Source: Pontibacillus litoralis JSM 072002 (lineage in GTDB: Bacteria > Bacillota > Bacilli > Bacillales > BH030062). Taken from it: a stretch of DNA of 54,779 nt. The notes under the pieces were generated by a model. That model was not told the origin of the DNA and searched no databases. It saw only the letters and a list, made by a program, of their open reading frames with translations. Shown piece by piece: positions 35,807 to 45,163 of this stretch. Every line of letters starts with the position of its first letter. The stretch's first letter is position 1. A program made the translations under genes and the position numbers. The stretch spans positions 1-54,779 of the forward strand of contig NZ_AVPG01000023.1 of the NCBI RefSeq assembly GCF_000775615.1. The letters are read 5' to 3'.

Positions 35807-36232
35807 TTAGTCTTCTACAACAATTCCCATACTGCGCGCTGTACCTTCTACCATGCGCATTGCTGCCTCTACGTTAGCAGCGTTTAGGTCAGGCATTTTA
35901 GATTCAGCAATTTCGCGTACTTTATCACGCTTAACTGTTGCAACCTTATTACGGTTAGGTTCACCTGATCCAGATTTAATTCCAGCCGCTTCTTTAAGAA
36001 GAACAGCAGCAGGCGGGGTTTTGGTGATGAATGTAAATGAACGGTCTTCAAATACCGTAATTTCAACCGGAATAATCATACCTGCTTGATCTGCAGTACG
36101 TGCGTTAAATTCCTTACAGAAACCCATAATGTTAACACCTGCTTGACCTAGTGCTGGTCCAACTGGTGGCGCTGGATTTGCTTTACCTGCAGGAATCTGA
36201 AGCTTAACAACTTTAATTACTTTTTTAGCCAC
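35807..36232 (-). CDS. rplK: 50S ribosomal protein L11
   Basis: Protein of the GTPase-associated centre, needed for stringent-response activation by RelA. Start set at GTG 36232 ([17 protein letters not shown], 141 residues), 8 bases after AAGGAGG. The proline-rich N-domain ([15 protein letters not shown]), contacted by thiostrepton-type drugs, is wild type. Confidence 0.98.
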   Translation of the reverse strand: MAKKVIKVVKLQIPAGKANPAPPVGPALGQAGVNIMGFCKEFNARTADQAGMIIPVEITVFEDRSFTFITKTPPAAVLLKEAAGIKSGSGEPNRNKVATVKRDKVREIAESKMPDLNAANVEAAMRMVEGTARSMGIVVED

Positions 36233-36258
36233 GAGACACACCTCCTTAAGTCCGTGAT

Positions 36259-36286
36259 GTGGTTACAGGGGACTTACCCCTCCCAC
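36259..36286 (-). promoter_or_regulatory. Candidate L1-binding leader element upstream of rplK
   Basis: Minus-strand RNA reads GUGG-GA-GGGG-UAAGU-CCCC-UGUAA-CCAC: closing helix GUGG/CCAC, internal loop GA opposite UGUAA, and inner helix GGGG/CCCC. It lies 12 bases before the rplK Shine-Dalgarno, where L1 represses the L11 operon in E. coli. Pairing is seen; L1 binding is inferred. Confidence 0.6.
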
Positions 36287-36334
36287 TCTCTTATCAACAT
36301 AAATCCTCTTGCTCGAGGCATAATGAACATAAAA

Positions 36335-36363
36335 ATTCTAGCATTATTCAGCAATTATTGCAA
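36335..36363 (-). promoter_or_regulatory. Promoter of rplK-rplA
   Basis: TTGCAA (36358-36363) and TAGAAT (36335-36340), spacing 17, ten bases after the nusG stop. Confidence 0.75.
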
Positions 36364-36373
36364 GGGGGATCCT

Positions 36374-36907
36374 CTATAATTTTTCAATTTGCGAAAATTC
36401 TAGCTCTACAGGTGTTTCGCGCCCAAACATATTGACGTGCACTTTAATTTTTTGTTTATCCATATCAATGTTCTCGATTGTACCAGCAAAGTCAGCGAAT
36501 GGACCTTCTTTCACACGCACACTTTCTTTCAATTCAAAATCTACCTCATGTACAGGTTCATTCATCCCCATACGTTTCAATACAGTTTCAATTTCTTCTG
36601 GCAAGAGAGGAGTAGGCTTTGAACCTGAACCAGTGGAGCCTACGAACCCTGTTACACCAGGTGTATTTCGTACAACATACCACGAATCATCCGTCATTAC
36701 CATTTCAGCTAATACATAACCCGGGAAAACTTTCTTCATTTGCACTTTTCGTTTCCCGTTTTTAATTTCCGTCTCTTCATCCTCAGGAACAATAACACGA
36801 AAAATTTTATCTTCCATTCCCATTGAATCTACACGTTTTTCTAAATTTTTCTTCACTTTATTCTCATACCCGGAATAAGTGTGTACGACATACCATCTTT
36901 TCTCCAT
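36374..36907 (-). CDS. nusG: Transcription antitermination/termination factor NusG
   Basis: Binds RNA polymerase; affects pausing, termination and coupling to ribosomes. 177 residues: NGN domain (about 1-115) with MEKRWYVVHTYSGYE and PGYVLAEM, and a C-terminal KOW domain with VRVKEGPFADFAGTIENID. It is preceded by its own promoter and a terminator-like hairpin. Confidence 0.99.
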   Translation of the reverse strand: MEKRWYVVHTYSGYENKVKKNLEKRVDSMGMEDKIFRVIVPEDEETEIKNGKRKVQMKKVFPGYVLAEMVMTDDSWYVVRNTPGVTGFVGSTGSGSKPTPLLPEEIETVLKRMGMNEPVHEVDFELKESVRVKEGPFADFAGTIENIDMDKQKIKVHVNMFGRETPVELEFSQIEKL

Positions 36908-36965
36908 AGTCTCTGGACAAACGGTTTGCCCTTCCCTCCCTTATGGTGGATTTTTTAACCACATG

Positions 36966-36989
36966 AAAAAACCCGTTAAACGGGCTTTT
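36966..36989 (-). terminator. Terminator/attenuator upstream of nusG
   Basis: CCCGT and ACGGG pair with a three-base loop, extended by AAAA/TTTT with one bulged G, and followed by TTTTTT. It sits between secE and nusG, after the nusG promoter, so it can end both the rpmG-secE transcript and transcripts destined for nusG. Confidence 0.75.
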
Positions 36990-37009
36990 GAACGTGAAGT
37001 AATAGTAAC

Positions 37010-37018
37010 ATTATATCA
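37010..37018 (-). promoter_or_regulatory. Extended -10 promoter before nusG
   Basis: TGATATAAT: a perfect TATAAT (37010-37015) with the TGn extension, and no clear -35 box. Predicted start near 37003, only about 14 bases before the terminator stem. Confidence 0.55.
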
Positions 37019-37060
37019 TAATCATAATAGCTTTATTCGATAAACTACTTAGGGAGTCCA

Positions 37061-37237
37061 TTACTTTTCAAAAAACAGTTCAAGAACTTGCGAAATCCCT
37101 AAATCGACCAGGGCAAAGAAAATAGTAATAAACGCTAGAGTAGTAACCACCGTAATCGTATATTTCGTTAATTCACGACCATTAGGCCAACTCACTTTTC
37201 GCATTTCTTTGGATACATTTCCTAAAAACTTGATCAT
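37061..37237 (-). CDS. secE: Preprotein translocase subunit SecE
   Basis: Small clamp subunit of the SecYEG translocon. 58 residues, the short Gram-positive form: an amphipathic segment VSKEMRKVSWPNGRELTKYT with the conserved VSWP, then one transmembrane helix (about 28-46). ATG 37237 follows a GGGGGGA site. Lies between rpmG and nusG as in most bacteria. Confidence 0.97.
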   Translation of the reverse strand: MIKFLGNVSKEMRKVSWPNGRELTKYTITVVTTLAFITIFFALVDLGISQVLELFFEK

Positions 37238-37279
37238 AATGGTCCCCCCAAAAATTCACCCATCTAACATGCTAGAGCG

Positions 37280-37426
37280 TTATTTCGTTTCACGATGCAT
37301 CGTGTGTTTATTACAATACTTGCAATATTTGCGTACTTCTAACCTTTGTTCTGAGCCAGCGCTTCTATCTGTAGAATAATTTCTATTCATGCATTCTGCA
37401 CACGCTAATATAATCTTATTATTCAA
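37280..37426 (-). CDS. rpmG: 50S ribosomal protein L33, zinc type
   Basis: 48-residue large-subunit protein. Start set at TTG 37426 ([12 protein letters not shown]), 7 bases after AAGGGGAG; upstream codons run into the promoter. Zinc ligands C9, C12, C35 and C38 (CAEC and CKYC) make this the zinc-binding form. First gene of rpmG-secE. Confidence 0.94.
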   Translation of the reverse strand: MNNKIILACAECMNRNYSTDRSAGSEQRLEVRKYCKYCNKHTMHRETK

Positions 37427-37463
37427 CGTACTTCTCCCCTTAACTAGGGTTATTACTTCAATA

Positions 37464-37492
37464 AATGTATCACGCAACCATATTTATGTCAA
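37464..37492 (-). promoter_or_regulatory. Promoter of rpmG-secE
   Basis: TTGACA (37487-37492) and TACATT (37464-37469), spacing 17, starting seven bases after the sigH stop codon. Confidence 0.75.
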
Positions 37493-37499
37493 CGACAGC

Positions 37500-38150
37500 T
37501 TACAAGATGACCTCGCTTATTTCGAGGTATTTTTCCAATTTTCGTTTTACGCGTTGCAACGCATTATCAATGGATTTCACATGGCGATTTAATTCGACTG
37601 AAATCTCTTGATACGATTGTCCATCGAGGTAAAGCGCTAACACTTCACGCTCTAATTCACTTAACAATTCCGACATCTTTGTTTCCATATCACCGAATCG
37701 TTCACGGTTAATCATTAATTGTTCGGGATCAAGTGCTTTTGTTCCAGCAATGACATCTAAAAGTGTTCGGTCTGATTCTTCATCATATATAGGCTTGTCT
37801 AAAGAAACGTATGAGTTTAGTGGGATATGTTTTTGGCGAGTAGCTGTTTTTATAGCGGTAATAATTTGGCGAGTTACACATAATTCCGCGAAGGCTTTAA
37901 ATGATGATAGCTTGTCTTTCTGATAATCTCTTATCGCTTTATACAAGCCTATCATCCCCTCTTGTACAATATCTTCTCGGTCCGCTCCAATAAGAAAATA
38001 TGTTCGAGCTTTCGCGCGCACAAAATTCTTATATTTATTAATTAAGTGCTCTAGGGCGCGGCTATCCCCTTTATGAACCAATACTACAACTTCCTCGTCT
38101 GATAATAGACTTAAATCTTGGCTGCCTGTATCTACTTGACTAATGCTCAC
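37500..38150 (-). CDS. sigH: RNA polymerase sporulation sigma factor SigH
   Basis: Sigma factor for the transition state and start of sporulation and competence. Start set at GTG 38150 (MSISQVDTGSQDLS, 216 residues), 8 bases after GGGGGAG. An ATG ten codons upstream lies only about 6 bases from the predicted transcript start, so it is unlikely. Region 2 contains YFLIGADREDIVQEGMIGLY and region 4 ends in NRHVKSIDNALQRVKRKL, nearly identical to B. subtilis SigH. Confidence 0.97.
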   Translation of the reverse strand: MSISQVDTGSQDLSLLSDEEVVVLVHKGDSRALEHLINKYKNFVRAKARTYFLIGADREDIVQEGMIGLYKAIRDYQKDKLSSFKAFAELCVTRQIITAIKTATRQKHIPLNSYVSLDKPIYDEESDRTLLDVIAGTKALDPEQLMINRERFGDMETKMSELLSELEREVLALYLDGQSYQEISVELNRHVKSIDNALQRVKRKLEKYLEISEVIL

Positions 38151-38192
38151 GTAAGGATCTCCCCCCGACCGTACTGTCATGGATATAGAAAT

Positions 38193-38221
38193 ATTATACA
38201 GAGGCTTTTCACAAGCGTCAA
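38193..38221 (-). promoter_or_regulatory. Promoter of sigH
   Basis: TTGACG (38216-38221) and TATAAT (38193-38198), spacing 17; start near 38186, giving a leader of about 35 bases. The match is to sigma-A. No AbrB or Spo0A site was confirmed. Confidence 0.82.
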
Positions 38222-38230
38222 CAGTGCTAG

Positions 38231-38743
38231 TTAATCCTTTTTACCCCGCCTCCACTTCTCAAACACATCCAAAACCTCTTGCGTTATGGGAATTTTCACA
38301 TTATACTGACGTTCATTATTTAATTTTACTTCTTGTTGAATTTCTTTTTCTATATTATTCATTTCCACCAATAATTCTCTCGCTGACTTTCTCAGAGCCC
38401 CTTGCGCAAATATTGTCCGCTGTTCCGTATAATCTGATGTAGCAACATAGACTTGATTTCGAATATGTTTTCGTTCTTGAACAAGCTTCTCTATACGTTC
38501 GTCCGCAGTTTCGTTTTCTTTCGTAAATACCACTTCGATTTTATGTGTGCTTTGCTTCTTTTCGATGCCTCGAACATAATGAGCATCAAATACGATGATG
38601 ACTTGTTCGCCACTATAAGCTTGATATTCGGCCATTTTCTCTATTAACAAATCTCTCGCTGTCGCTAAATCTTTGTCACGCAAAGCTTCTAGTTCCGGCC
38701 AAGCTCCTATTATGTTATAACCATCAACAATCAGAACATCCAT
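38231..38743 (-). CDS. rae1: NYN-domain endoribonuclease Rae1 (YacP)
   Basis: Ribosome-associated endonuclease that cuts mRNA in the A site in a translation-dependent way. 170 residues forming a PIN-like NYN domain: LIVDGYNIIGAWPEL at the N-terminus with the first acidic residue, VIIVFDAHYVRG, and VYVATSDYTEQRTIF with later acidic residues. Starts 3 bases after rlmB in the cysE operon. Confidence 0.93.
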   Translation of the reverse strand: MDVLIVDGYNIIGAWPELEALRDKDLATARDLLIEKMAEYQAYSGEQVIIVFDAHYVRGIEKKQSTHKIEVVFTKENETADERIEKLVQERKHIRNQVYVATSDYTEQRTIFAQGALRKSARELLVEMNNIEKEIQQEVKLNNERQYNVKIPITQEVLDVFEKWRRGKKD

Positions 38744-38746
38744 TTG

Positions 38747-39493
38747 TTACTCACCAAGCGGATGACGCTTTCGATGTATTTCGTACATTAATAAGCCTGC
38801 CGCTACAGATGCATTTAATGATGTCACACGCCCAACCATTGGAAGGTTGACCGTCCAATCACACTTCTCCTTTACTAGGCGACTTATCCCCTTCCCTTCA
38901 CTACCTATTACGAGGGCAATTGGCATATCCCCTTGAAGTTGTCGGAAATCTTCATCACCTTTAGCGTCTGTACCAACGACCCATACACGTTGTTCTTTCA
39001 ATTGATCAATTGTTCTAGCAATATTGGTCACTCGAACGACAGGAATGTACTCAATAGCTCCTGTAGATGTTTTTGCAACCGTTGCGGTTAACCCAACGGA
39101 TCGCCGTTTTGGAATAATGACTCCATGTACGCCTGCAGCATCTGCTGTTCGCAAAATAGAACCTAAGTTATGCGGATCTTCTATTTCATCCAAAATTAAA
39201 ATGAATGGTGATTCTCCTCTTTCTTCCGCCTTGTGAAAAATATCTTCCCACTCACTGTACGTGTATGCCGCAACAGAAGCTACCACACCTTGATGATTCC
39301 CATCTACTAACTGATCCAACTTCTTCCTCGGAACTTTCTGTACTTGAATACCACTTTCTTTAGCTATCTTGTGAATTTGTTGACTAGCTTTCGCCTGCAT
39401 TTGGTCAGATACCATCACTTTATTCATAGCTCGCCCTGATCGAAATGCTTCTAGGACAGCGTTTTTGCCTATAATCCATTCTTCACTCATCAT
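38747..39493 (-). CDS. rlmB: 23S rRNA (guanosine-2'-O-)-methyltransferase RlmB
   Basis: SPOUT-class (TrmH/SpoU) methyltransferase for a 23S rRNA guanosine (G2251 in E. coli). 248 residues: N-terminal L30e-like substrate-binding domain (about 1-80), then the knotted domain with LDEIEDPHNLGSILRTADAA, VIGSEGKGIS and LPMVGRVTSLNASVAAGLLM. Its start overlaps the mrnC stop (TAATG). Confidence 0.95.
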   Translation of the reverse strand: MMSEEWIIGKNAVLEAFRSGRAMNKVMVSDQMQAKASQQIHKIAKESGIQVQKVPRKKLDQLVDGNHQGVVASVAAYTYSEWEDIFHKAEERGESPFILILDEIEDPHNLGSILRTADAAGVHGVIIPKRRSVGLTATVAKTSTGAIEYIPVVRVTNIARTIDQLKEQRVWVVGTDAKGDEDFRQLQGDMPIALVIGSEGKGISRLVKEKCDWTVNLPMVGRVTSLNASVAAGLLMYEIHRKRHPLGE

Positions 39494-39897
39494 TATTCCC
39501 TTCCTTCTACGATGCTAATTGCTTCTGTAACTAACTGTTCTAAACGTTCTGTTGCTCCACATAAATAAAGGTACCCAATTAACGCTTCAAATGCGGTACT
39601 ATAGCGGTACGTTTGTACATCTAAATTCTTAGGTGTACCACCCGATTTGGCATTCCTTCCTCTACGCACAACACTTCTCTCTTCGCTCGTTAATGTTTCT
39701 TTATTTAGCCATTCATACAGCACATTGGCCTGCGATTTACCAGAAACGAAGCGAACCGCAGCTTGATGCAACTGCTGCGGCTTCACCTCACCTCCACGGA
39801 TCAAATGTTCACGAACATATTGTTCATATACAACATCTCCCATATACGCTAACGTTAAACTTTTCATCTGCTTTGCATCTACTTTCTGCCTGTTCAT
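39493..39897 (-). CDS. mrnC: Mini-ribonuclease 3
   Basis: RNase III-like enzyme without a dsRNA-binding domain that matures both ends of 23S rRNA in Bacillus. 134 residues with LAYMGDVVYEQYVREHL (catalytic D21 region) and the downstream FEALIGYLYL acidic motif. Lies between cysS and rlmB, so three RNA-modification or processing genes share the cysteine-controlled operon. Confidence 0.96.
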   Translation of the reverse strand: MNRQKVDAKQMKSLTLAYMGDVVYEQYVREHLIRGGEVKPQQLHQAAVRFVSGKSQANVLYEWLNKETLTSEERSVVRRGRNAKSGGTPKNLDVQTYRYSTAFEALIGYLYLCGATERLEQLVTEAISIVEGRE

Positions 39898-39899
39898 CC

Positions 39900-41300
39900 T
39901 TATCCTCTTTTCCAGCGAGTTCCTTGTGGGGTATCTTCTAATATAATGTTTCTTTCTTTTAAGTCGTCTCGAATTTCGTCTGCTTTCTGGAAGTCACGAT
40001 TCTTCCTAGCATCAATGCGTTGCTGAATCAAAGCTTCAATCTCTTCATCAAGCAACTCCTCCTCTTGCGTAATCCCGATGCCAAGTATGCTAGTTAGTTC
40101 TTGTAGTAATTGCTGAAACGCCTCCATTACTTTGGAAGATGTATGGTCGGATTGCAAGTATATGTTGGCGTCTTTTGTAATATCAAATAATACTGATATA
40201 GCATTTGCTGTATTAAAATCGTCATTCATTTCATCGATGAAACGTTGTTTGTGATGCTCAGCTTTCTCTAGCCATTGTTGTTCGTGATCATCCATATTCA
40301 TCGTTGATTCCATTCTGTGGCTTAAGTTTTGATACGCGTTACGCACACGGTCTAAACCATTCTTCGCACTGTTGAGCAATTCTTCATTAAAGTTTATTGG
40401 GTTACGATAATGAACACTTAACATAAAGAAACGAACAACTTGCGGATCATGGGCTTTACTAATATCATGGGCTAATACGTAATTCCCAAGCGATTTCGAC
40501 ATTTTTTCATTATCAATTGTAATATAGCCATTATGCATCCAATAATTGGCGAACGTTGTTTCATTCAACGCTTCTGACTGGGCAATTTCATTCTCATGAT
40601 GCGGGAACGTTAAGTCTTGACCTCCAGCGTGTATATCGATTGTATCTCCAAGGTATTTCTTCGCCATTGCAGAGCATTCAATATGCCAGCCCGGCCTTCC
40701 TTTTCCCCACGGACTTTGCCAAGAAATCTCGCCGCCTTTAGCATTTTTCCACAAAGCAAAATCTAACGGGTCTTCTTTCTTATCCCCAACTTCAATTCGC
40801 GCACCTGAACGCAATTCATCAATTGGTTGTTGCGATAGCTTACCATACGTCTCAAAAGAGCGAGTACGGAAATACACATCCCCTGCTGATTCATAGGCAT
40901 GCCCTTTTTCCACGAGCGCATCGATAAATGCAATAATTTCATCCATATTCTCGGTTACTCGCGGATGATCAACTGCTTCTTTTACTCCAAATACACCTAC
41001 ATCTTCTTTATAAGCCTTAATAAAGCGTTCCGCAATGGCAGGCACTTCTTCCCCTAGTTCATTTGCAGCTTTAATCAATTTATCATCAACATCTGTAAAG
41101 TTTAAGACATAATGAACCTTATATCCTTGATATTCGAAGTAACGTCGAACCGTATCAAATACGATGGCAGGTCTAGCATTTCCGATGTGGATATAATTAT
41201 AAACAGTCGGGCCACAAACGTACATTTTCACTTCCCCTGCTTTAAGCGGTTGAAACTTTTCTTTTTGCCTTGTTAATGTGTTATATAGTTTAATTGTCAT
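39900..41300 (-). CDS. cysS: Cysteinyl-tRNA synthetase
   Basis: Charges tRNA-Cys. 466-residue class I enzyme: zinc ligand C29 in [14 protein letters not shown] at 38-41, zinc ligands in WHIECSAMA and [11 protein letters not shown], and KMSKSLGN. Its start lies inside the end of cysE (11-base overlap). Confidence 0.99.
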   Translation of the reverse strand: MTIKLYNTLTRQKEKFQPLKAGEVKMYVCGPTVYNYIHIGNARPAIVFDTVRRYFEYQGYKVHYVLNFTDVDDKLIKAANELGEEVPAIAERFIKAYKEDVGVFGVKEAVDHPRVTENMDEIIAFIDALVEKGHAYESAGDVYFRTRSFETYGKLSQQPIDELRSGARIEVGDKKEDPLDFALWKNAKGGEISWQSPWGKGRPGWHIECSAMAKKYLGDTIDIHAGGQDLTFPHHENEIAQSEALNETTFANYWMHNGYITIDNEKMSKSLGNYVLAHDISKAHDPQVVRFFMLSVHYRNPINFNEELLNSAKNGLDRVRNAYQNLSHRMESTMNMDDHEQQWLEKAEHHKQRFIDEMNDDFNTANAISVLFDITKDANIYLQSDHTSSKVMEAFQQLLQELTSILGIGITQEEELLDEEIEALIQQRIDARKNRDFQKADEIRDDLKERNIILEDTPQGTRWKRG

Positions 41301-41958
41301 CTAGCTCCACTCCTTGTTTTAGTTGCTCTATTTCATTTTGTAAAGCTACAATTTGTTGTTCCATTTGTTTAAATCGATCTGATACAGGGTTCGGCATTTT
41401 GTGATGATCCAAATCCTTCCTTACCTTCTCTCCATTTTGAATCACGACTTGACCAGGAATCCCTACAACAGTCGAATGGTCTGGGACATCGCGTAACACA
41501 ACAGACCCTGCTCCAACTTTGGAATTTTCACCAATTGTAATAGATCCTAACACCTTCGCGCCTGTAGCGACTAAGGCGTGGTCTTTTAACGTGGGGTGCC
41601 TTTTCCCTTTCTCTTTCCCTGTCCCACCTAATGTAACGCCTTGGAAAATCGTAACATAATCTCCTATTTCACACGTTTCTCCAATGACAACGCCCATGCC
41701 GTGATCAATAAAGAAACGTCTTCCAATCTTCGCGCCTGGGTGTATTTCAATGCCGGTAAAAAATCGACTCACTTGCGAAATAACTCGCGCTAAGAAGAAG
41801 AACTTCTTCCGGTGGCAAGCATGAGCAATACGATGTGCCCAAACCGCGTGTACTCCCGAATACGTTAACACCACTTCTAAGCGGCTGCGGGCTGCAGGGT
41901 CTTGATCAAACACAACATCGACATCTTCTTTCAACAATTTAAAAAGACTCACACTCAT
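41290..41958 (-). CDS. cysE: Serine O-acetyltransferase
   Basis: Makes O-acetylserine, the cysteine precursor. Start set at ATG 41958 ([17 protein letters not shown], 222 residues); a GTG two codons later fits the AGGGAGGG site better and is an alternative. Left-handed beta-helix of hexapeptide repeats, with [21 protein letters not shown] (first 20: catalytic Asp-His region) and [17 protein letters not shown]. The open frame upstream lies in the T-box and is not coding. Confidence 0.95.
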   Translation of the reverse strand: MSVSLFKLLKEDVDVVFDQDPAARSRLEVVLTYSGVHAVWAHRIAHACHRKKFFFLARVISQVSRFFTGIEIHPGAKIGRRFFIDHGMGVVIGETCEIGDYVTIFQGVTLGGTGKEKGKRHPTLKDHALVATGAKVLGSITIGENSKVGAGSVVLRDVPDHSTVVGIPGQVVIQNGEKVRKDLDHHKMPNPVSDRFKQMEQQIVALQNEIEQLKQGVELDDN

Positions 41959-41984
41959 CCCTCCCTTTATAAATAAAAACAAAT

Positions 41985-42239
41985 CCAATTCAAAAAAGAA
42001 AGCGCCTCTGTGTTTTATACACAGAGACGCTTTCTTCGCGCGGTTCCACTCTGATTGAGAATAAGGCTTATCGACCTCTTCTCCACCTTCACTCTCGATA
42101 ACGGGAGAGAATCGCACTTGTATACTCTTCTTCCACAAGTGACTCGGAGGTGCATTTCAAAAGAGTTCCATAAAATCACTCACAGCCAAAGGTGATTCTC
42201 TCTGCATATGGCAAACCCTTTCTACTTCTCCTCTTCAAC
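41985..42239 (-). promoter_or_regulatory. T-box riboswitch, tRNA-Cys specific
   Basis: The minus-strand RNA has the T-box core AGAGTGGAACCGCG (42039-42052) and then a terminator (41992-42034: GAAAGCGTCTCTGTG / CACAGAGGCGCTTTC, then TTTTTT). In stem I the sequence GAAATGCACC (42147-42156) offers UGC, a cysteine codon, as specifier (42152-42154). The UGGA at 42045-42048 would pair with UCCA, fitting the U73 discriminator of tRNA-Cys. Uncharged tRNA-Cys would thus permit cysE-cysS expression. A TATAAT at 42246-42251 is the likely -10 box; no good -35 is visible. Confidence 0.93.
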
Positions 42240-42322
42240 ATTCTAATTATATGGATAACCATCCTGCGATGTTTTTAAGATAATTTCACTATATTACAAA
42301 GTTCATAAAATGTGAATCTTTA

Positions 42323-43789
42323 TTACTTCAGTTGACGTAGAGCACTTTCTAAACGCGCTTGTACCGTTTCTTCCCCTAACAAGTGAATGGCATTTGGTAG
42401 CTCTGGACCATGACTTTGACCAGTTGTAGCAACTCGAATTGGCATAAATAATTTCTTCCCTTTATGACCTGTCTCTTTTTGAACAGCTTTCACTGCCGCT
42501 TTAATTTCTGCCGGGCCAAACTGATCCAATTCAGCTAACTTCTTCCCAAATACTTCTAACACCTCTGGAACTTGCTCCCCATTTAGTACTTCCATTGCCG
42601 CTTCATCATAGTCAATTTCTTTACGGAAAAATAGCTCTGTTAGCTCTACTATTTCAGCAGCATAATTTAACTGCTCTTGGTATAAAGAAATAAGTTCGCT
42701 TGCCCACGCACGCTGCGTTTCATCCATATCTACTGGCAATTTACCTGCTTCTATTAAATGCGGCAACGTCATCTCAACAATCTTATTTAGTTCTGCTGTC
42801 TTCACATACTGATTATTGATCCATTTCAACTTCTGAGGGTCAAATACGGCAGGTGAAGTAGCCAAACGCTCTGGATCAAACATTGTGATTAACTGATCTT
42901 GTGTAAAGATTTCTTCTTCCCCAACAGGAGACCAACCTAGTAATGTAATGAAATTAAACAGCGCTTCTGGCAAATAGCCTAACTTCTCATATTGTCCGAT
43001 AAATTGAAGAATATGTTCATCACGCTTACTTAATTTCTTGCGCTGCTCATTTAAAATGAGTGCCATGTGACCAAATTGAGGAGGCTGCCAATCGAACGCT
43101 TCATACACCATCATTTGTTTTGGCGTATTTGAGATGTGTTCTTCACCTCGTAAAACATGTGTAATATTCATTAAATAATCATCTACAGCAACAGCAAAGT
43201 TATACGTTGGCGTGCCGTTCTTCTTCTGAATAACCCAGTCACCAAAGTCACTAGATTGGAAAGTAATATCACCACGAACAATGTCATGAAACGTATACGT
43301 ACGCTCCTCTGGTACGCGAATACGAATACTTGGCTTACGACCTTCCGCTTCCATTTCCGCTTGTTGCTCTTTCGTTAAGTCACGATGAGCACCAGAATAC
43401 ATCGGAACTTGTCCACGTGCACGCTGCGCTTCACGCTCTGCTTCAAGCTCCTCTTCCGTCATGTAACACTTATAAGCCAACCCTTTTTCTAGTAACTGAT
43501 CAATATACTTTTGATAAATGTCAATACGCTCCATTTGACGATATGGTCCGTATTCTCCCCCGACATCTACCCCTTCATCCCAATCTATCCCAAGCCACTT
43601 TAAATATTGCATTTGGCTTTGCTCTCCACCGGCAACATTTCGCTTCTCATCCGTATCCTCAATACGGATAATAAACTGCCCTCCAAAGTGACGTGCAAAT
43701 AAGTAATTAAATAAAGCCGTACGTGCGTTACCAATGTGTAAATGCCCTGTTGGACTAGGAGCATAGCGTACGCGAACTTGATTTGTCAT
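42323..43789 (-). CDS. gltX: Glutamyl-tRNA synthetase
   Basis: Charges tRNA-Glu and, as usual in Firmicutes, probably tRNA-Gln for later amidation. Start set at ATG 43789 ([20 protein letters not shown], 488 residues), after AAGGAGAAA; nine open codons upstream are not family-like. HIGN at 18-21 and KLSKRD are present. Not under the T-box, which lies downstream of it. Confidence 0.98.
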   Translation of the reverse strand: MTNQVRVRYAPSPTGHLHIGNARTALFNYLFARHFGGQFIIRIEDTDEKRNVAGGEQSQMQYLKWLGIDWDEGVDVGGEYGPYRQMERIDIYQKYIDQLLEKGLAYKCYMTEEELEAEREAQRARGQVPMYSGAHRDLTKEQQAEMEAEGRKPSIRIRVPEERTYTFHDIVRGDITFQSSDFGDWVIQKKNGTPTYNFAVAVDDYLMNITHVLRGEEHISNTPKQMMVYEAFDWQPPQFGHMALILNEQRKKLSKRDEHILQFIGQYEKLGYLPEALFNFITLLGWSPVGEEEIFTQDQLITMFDPERLATSPAVFDPQKLKWINNQYVKTAELNKIVEMTLPHLIEAGKLPVDMDETQRAWASELISLYQEQLNYAAEIVELTELFFRKEIDYDEAAMEVLNGEQVPEVLEVFGKKLAELDQFGPAEIKAAVKAVQKETGHKGKKLFMPIRVATTGQSHGPELPNAIHLLGEETVQARLESALRQLK

Positions 43790-43899
43790 ATTATTTCTCC
43801 TTCCTGTTTTCAACAACTGCGTCTTGTGTGTGTTTATTTTACCATTCTATTCAAAATAACGCTGTAATGAAGTAAATAATTCTATTGCCATTATAGCGA

Positions 43900-44376
43900 T
43901 TATGCTTGTTGAAGTAAAACAACCGCTAATGCGGCAATACCTTCTTTTCGGCCCGGGAACCCCAATTTTTCAGTAGTTGAAGCTTTTACATTAATTTGTT
44001 TAGGATCGACTTGTAAAATGCCTGCAATGCTAGTACAAATGTCTTCGATGTGCGGGGCCATTTTGGGAGCTTCGGCAATAATTGTGCAATCGACATTTCC
44101 CAGGAAATATCCCTTCTTTTCGACTAATTTCCAAACATGTCTTAATAATTCGGCAGAATCAGCATCTTTAAAAGCAGGATCTGTATCAGGGAAATGTTTA
44201 CCGATATCCCCTTCCCCTATCGCTCCTAAACAAGCATCCGCTATGGTATGTAACAGCACATCTGCATCAGAGTGACCTTTCAACCCTTTTTCATACGGAA
44301 TATGTACGCCACCTATAATACAAGGACGATCCTCTGCAAATTGATGGACATCAAAGCCTTGGCCTATACGAAACAT
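43900..44376 (-). CDS. ispF: 2-C-methyl-D-erythritol 2,4-cyclodiphosphate synthase
   Basis: MEP-pathway enzyme that cyclises CDP-ME 2-phosphate on the way to isoprenoids. 158 residues; zinc ligands D9, H11 (GFDVHQF) and H43 ([12 protein letters not shown]), and C-terminal [18 protein letters not shown]. Follows ispD by 15 bases. Confidence 0.98.
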   Translation of the reverse strand: MFRIGQGFDVHQFAEDRPCIIGGVHIPYEKGLKGHSDADVLLHTIADACLGAIGEGDIGKHFPDTDPAFKDADSAELLRHVWKLVEKKGYFLGNVDCTIIAEAPKMAPHIEDICTSIAGILQVDPKQINVKASTTEKLGFPGRKEGIAALAVVLLQQA

Positions 44377-44391
44377 GTTATCTCTCCTCTT

Positions 44392-45081
44392 TTATAATGG
44401 ATTACGTTTAGTTAATATTGCATTTGCTTTTTCAATATCTTCTGGCGTCGTCAGTTTCATATTGTTATAACTCCCTTGAACAATATGAACTGGCAAGTGA
44501 ATTCTCTCCACTAATGATGCATCGTCTGTCCCAATAAATGAAACTTCTCGCGCCTTGTCATGGGCTTTTTTTATAACAGAAAACTGAAAAGCCTGCGGTG
44601 TTTGAGCTGCCCACAGTTCACTTCGATCTAGAGAAGTCAGACCTACCTCTGTTTTACGTTTAATCGTATCTGTTACAGGTACAGCGAGTAATGCAGCTCC
44701 TTCCTTTTCCGCTTGAGCAGTTAAAGAAGTAATGTGATGCTTCTCTACAAACGGCCTTGCTCCATCATGTATAAGTACAATCCCTTCCTGTTCTTCACAT
44801 GCTAACAACCCTGCATACACACTATCTTGTCTTTCTTTTCCACCATAGACTATATTCACTTTACTCGTTAGCTGGTAATTCTCTACGAGTTGTTGCATCG
44901 CCTGTTGCTCTATCGGATTAATCACTAAGTGAATTTGTTTACAAGCATTGTCTTGGTGAAACGTTTTTAGCGTATGTACAATAACAGGTTCTCCCTTCAA
45001 ACGGATAAACTGCTTGTTTTGATTGGCTTGCATTCGTTTCCCTTGACCAGCAGCTAGTATTATGACTTGATATGGAATCAT
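44392..45081 (-). CDS. ispD: 2-C-methyl-D-erythritol 4-phosphate cytidylyltransferase
   Basis: MEP-pathway enzyme that makes CDP-methylerythritol from CTP. Start proposed at ATG 45081 (MIPYQVIILAAGQGKRM, 229 residues), 9 bases after AGGTAGG; an ATG three codons upstream abuts that site. Nucleotide-binding AAGQGKRM at 10-17 and LIHDGARPFV are intact. Paired with ispF. Confidence 0.96.
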   Translation of the reverse strand: MIPYQVIILAAGQGKRMQANQNKQFIRLKGEPVIVHTLKTFHQDNACKQIHLVINPIEQQAMQQLVENYQLTSKVNIVYGGKERQDSVYAGLLACEEQEGIVLIHDGARPFVEKHHITSLTAQAEKEGAALLAVPVTDTIKRKTEVGLTSLDRSELWAAQTPQAFQFSVIKKAHDKAREVSFIGTDDASLVERIHLPVHIVQGSYNNMKLTTPEDIEKANAILTKRNPL

Positions 45082-45163
45082 TTCTCTCATCCTACCTATT
45101 GATTTTACGATCTGTACTTTCGTATATTTCCCCTACGGACTTCCCAATAAAGCATTAGACATA

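Noticed and set aside
41959-42138. 60-codon N-terminal extension of cysE
   Set aside because: The stretch overlaps the T-box core and terminator, has no ribosome binding site and is absent from the family; the start is at 41958 or 41952.
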